In this document: positions 62,951 to 64,000 of the stretch, one piece after another
How positions within the stretch are numbered: position 1 is the stretch's first letter
Layout: every line of letters starts with the position of its first letter
Assembly: GCA_004296455.1 (NCBI GenBank)
Contig: AP018280.1
Coordinates: forward strand, 1,798,001-1,862,000
Source of the DNA: Calothrix sp. NIES-4101
GTDB lineage: Bacteria; Cyanobacteriota; Cyanobacteriia; Cyanobacteriales; Nostocaceae
DNA: 64,000 bases
Direction of reading: 5' to 3'
Program-made: the position numbers and the translations under genes
Notes under the pieces: model-generated
The model's database searches: none
What the model was told of the DNA's origin: nothing
Seen by the model: only the letters and a program-made list of their open reading frames with translations

Positions 62951-63670
62951 ATGGTGTTAGCAAAGCGACTGTTATTGGTAGCTGGTAGTTTAGTTACGGC
63001 GATGGCATTCTTTGTTTTGTTTGTCTGGTACCAGTTCACGCGAATGCCAACTAGTTTACAGTCTCAGCGATCTCATTCTGGTAATTCTTCTCAAATTGTA
63101 ACTCCAGTTTTACCGCAAACTCCCGCACAACTTCGGGAAGCGGAAAATCGTATTTTTACTAAAATCACTACTACTCTGGCAAAATTTCCCTCCAGTCGTG
63201 GTGAAGTCACATTAAATCAAAATGATATAGATATTTTAGTGCGATCGCAATTTGTGGGAGATATTGTTAAGGATGCAATTACTAGTATTGAAAATGGCAA
63301 GTTAAAAATTAGTACCATAGTTGATACACAAGCAATTGCAAATGATTTAAGTGAAGGGAATCGGGCTGAACTTGCCCAAGCATTATCAAAGATACCTGGA
63401 ATTAAAGATAATTCTCTCTATATCGAAGTTGAGGGAAAACCAATCATTAGTAATAATAGTCGCAATCTAATTGCTTTAGAAAATCAGACTAATTTCAAGT
63501 TAGGAAATTTGCCAATCAGTATTTCCCAATTATCTCAATATACTGGCATTTCGGAAGTTGATTTCCAAAATAAAATTACTGGTAAAGGTATTTTGGTTCC
63601 CATTGAGATAGAGAATGTCAAGGTTGCAGGAGAAAGTCTGATCATTTATGGTTCCGGAACCGCTTGGTAA
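62951..63670 (+). CDS. Hypothetical single-pass membrane protein
   Basis: The protein of about 239 residues starts MVLAKRLLLVAGSLVTAMAF (ATG 62951; the TTG at 62945 is less likely). One N-terminal transmembrane helix leads into a periplasmic domain. The domain has VTLNQNDIDILVRSQFVGDI, KLKISTIVDTQAIANDLSEG and NVKVAGESLIIYGSGTAW, with alternating strands as in lipid- or ligand-binding beta folds. No family is recognised. It lies 120 bp from the right end of the second IS. Confidence 0.75.
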   Translation: MVLAKRLLLVAGSLVTAMAFFVLFVWYQFTRMPTSLQSQRSHSGNSSQIVTPVLPQTPAQLREAENRIFTKITTTLAKFPSSRGEVTLNQNDIDILVRSQFVGDIVKDAITSIENGKLKISTIVDTQAIANDLSEGNRAELAQALSKIPGIKDNSLYIEVEGKPIISNNSRNLIALENQTNFKLGNLPISISQLSQYTGISEVDFQNKITGKGILVPIEIENVKVAGESLIIYGSGTAW

Positions 63671-63707
63671 TTAGGCAGTCGAGAGGAAATATATCCTAAT
63701 TCCCTGA

Positions 63708-64000
63708 TTAAAGAGCCAATTTCGGACGTATACCGTAATTTCGATATTTCAAGTAGTCGCTTAAAATGCGATCGTGATCAAAGCATAATTGATTTAAGAT
63801 GTTGGGAACCTGCCAAGGATCAAAAATCCCCAAATTCTTGGCATCATCTCCAGCTTTAGCTGCTCCCGTGGCGGTGGCAAGAAACACAATACTTAATGTA
63901 TGTTGGCGTGGGTCGCGTTTAGGGTCAGAATAAACTAATAATTGCTCGATTAATTCCACCTGTAGTCCTGTTTCTTCTTGGGCTTCGCGTTTTGCGGCAA
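63708..64000 (-). CDS. Nudix hydrolase, C-terminal part (5' truncated by window edge)
   Basis: The frame is open to the window end. Its first visible residues AAKREAQEETGLQVELIEQ are the second half of a Nudix box (REAxEETGL). VYSDPKRDPRQHTLSIVFLA and a C-terminal FDHDRILSDYLKYRNYGIRP follow. That profile fits the ADP-ribose/NAD-type Nudix hydrolases common in cyanobacteria. An internal ATG at 63959 is not the start. Confidence 0.88.
   Translation of the reverse strand, partial: AAKREAQEETGLQVELIEQLLVYSDPKRDPRQHTLSIVFLATATGAAKAGDDAKNLGIFDPWQVPNILNQLCFDHDRILSDYLKYRNYGIRPKLAL

Overview
The window is chromosomal DNA from a filamentous, Nostocales-like cyanobacterium. The evidence is psbA (photosystem II D1), a 30-residue petL (cytochrome b6f), a Ycf46-type ATPase, DUF760 and TIGR04376/TIGR04168 proteins, a group 2 sigma factor, a natFGH-bgtA amino-acid uptake operon, frequent HIP1 octamers (GCGATCGC) and purine-rich intergenic repeats of the GGGGAGAT/GGGGACGCGGAGA type. 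No rRNA, tRNA or CRISPR array was seen.

Layout. 1-3.6 kb: 3' end of recJ, a GFA-type zinc protein, comM/yifB, and the cyanoglobin gene glbN. 3.6-6.3 kb: an accessory patch holding an XRE-ImmA/IrrE metalloprotease gene that overlaps a PIN-nuclease gene; two families of short direct repeats flank glbN and this pair. 6.3-12.5 kb: a BASS transporter, GNAT, HIT, psbA with promoter and terminator, ycf46 and an SH3 protein. 12.9-16.3 kb: a surface-polysaccharide cluster (GT4 glycosyltransferase, SDR epimerase, GINT1-like protein). 17-20.3 kb: a four-repeat peptidoglycan-binding/SPOR-like protein and an EndoU ribonuclease fused to a lamin-tail domain. 20.5-34.2 kb: an ABC ATPase, a SWIM/SNF2 pair, the nat operon, then an FtsX-type permease facing an HlyD adaptor. 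34.3-39.9 kb: an amidase lacking a zinc-ligand glutamate, arfB, bioB, DUF2834, a tyrosine-recombinase relic, petL, aroB and a phosphoesterase. 40.07-41.71 kb: a complete IS4-type element. 42-60.6 kb: housekeeping genes (nadA, era, ligA, aspS, dps, carB, a sigma factor, mutT) among small membrane, VWA and DUF proteins. 61-64 kb: ridA, with a complete second IS inserted just upstream of its start, a membrane-anchored hypothetical protein and the end of a Nudix gene.

How genes may work together. The SNF2 and SWIM genes form one operon, as do natF-natG-natH-bgtA. The lone ABC ATPase, the FtsX permease and the HlyD adaptor could form one scattered tripartite exporter (inference). The most system-like novelty is the overlapping protease-regulator/PIN-nuclease pair between ~60-bp direct repeats, which looks like a toxin-antitoxin or defence cassette. 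The second IS carries a textbook A AAA AAG slippery heptamer joining its two reading frames. Other points of note are the EndoU-lamin-tail fusion, a Dps with a His/Asn-altered ferroxidase site, and four consecutive hairpins in front of the sigma-factor gene.
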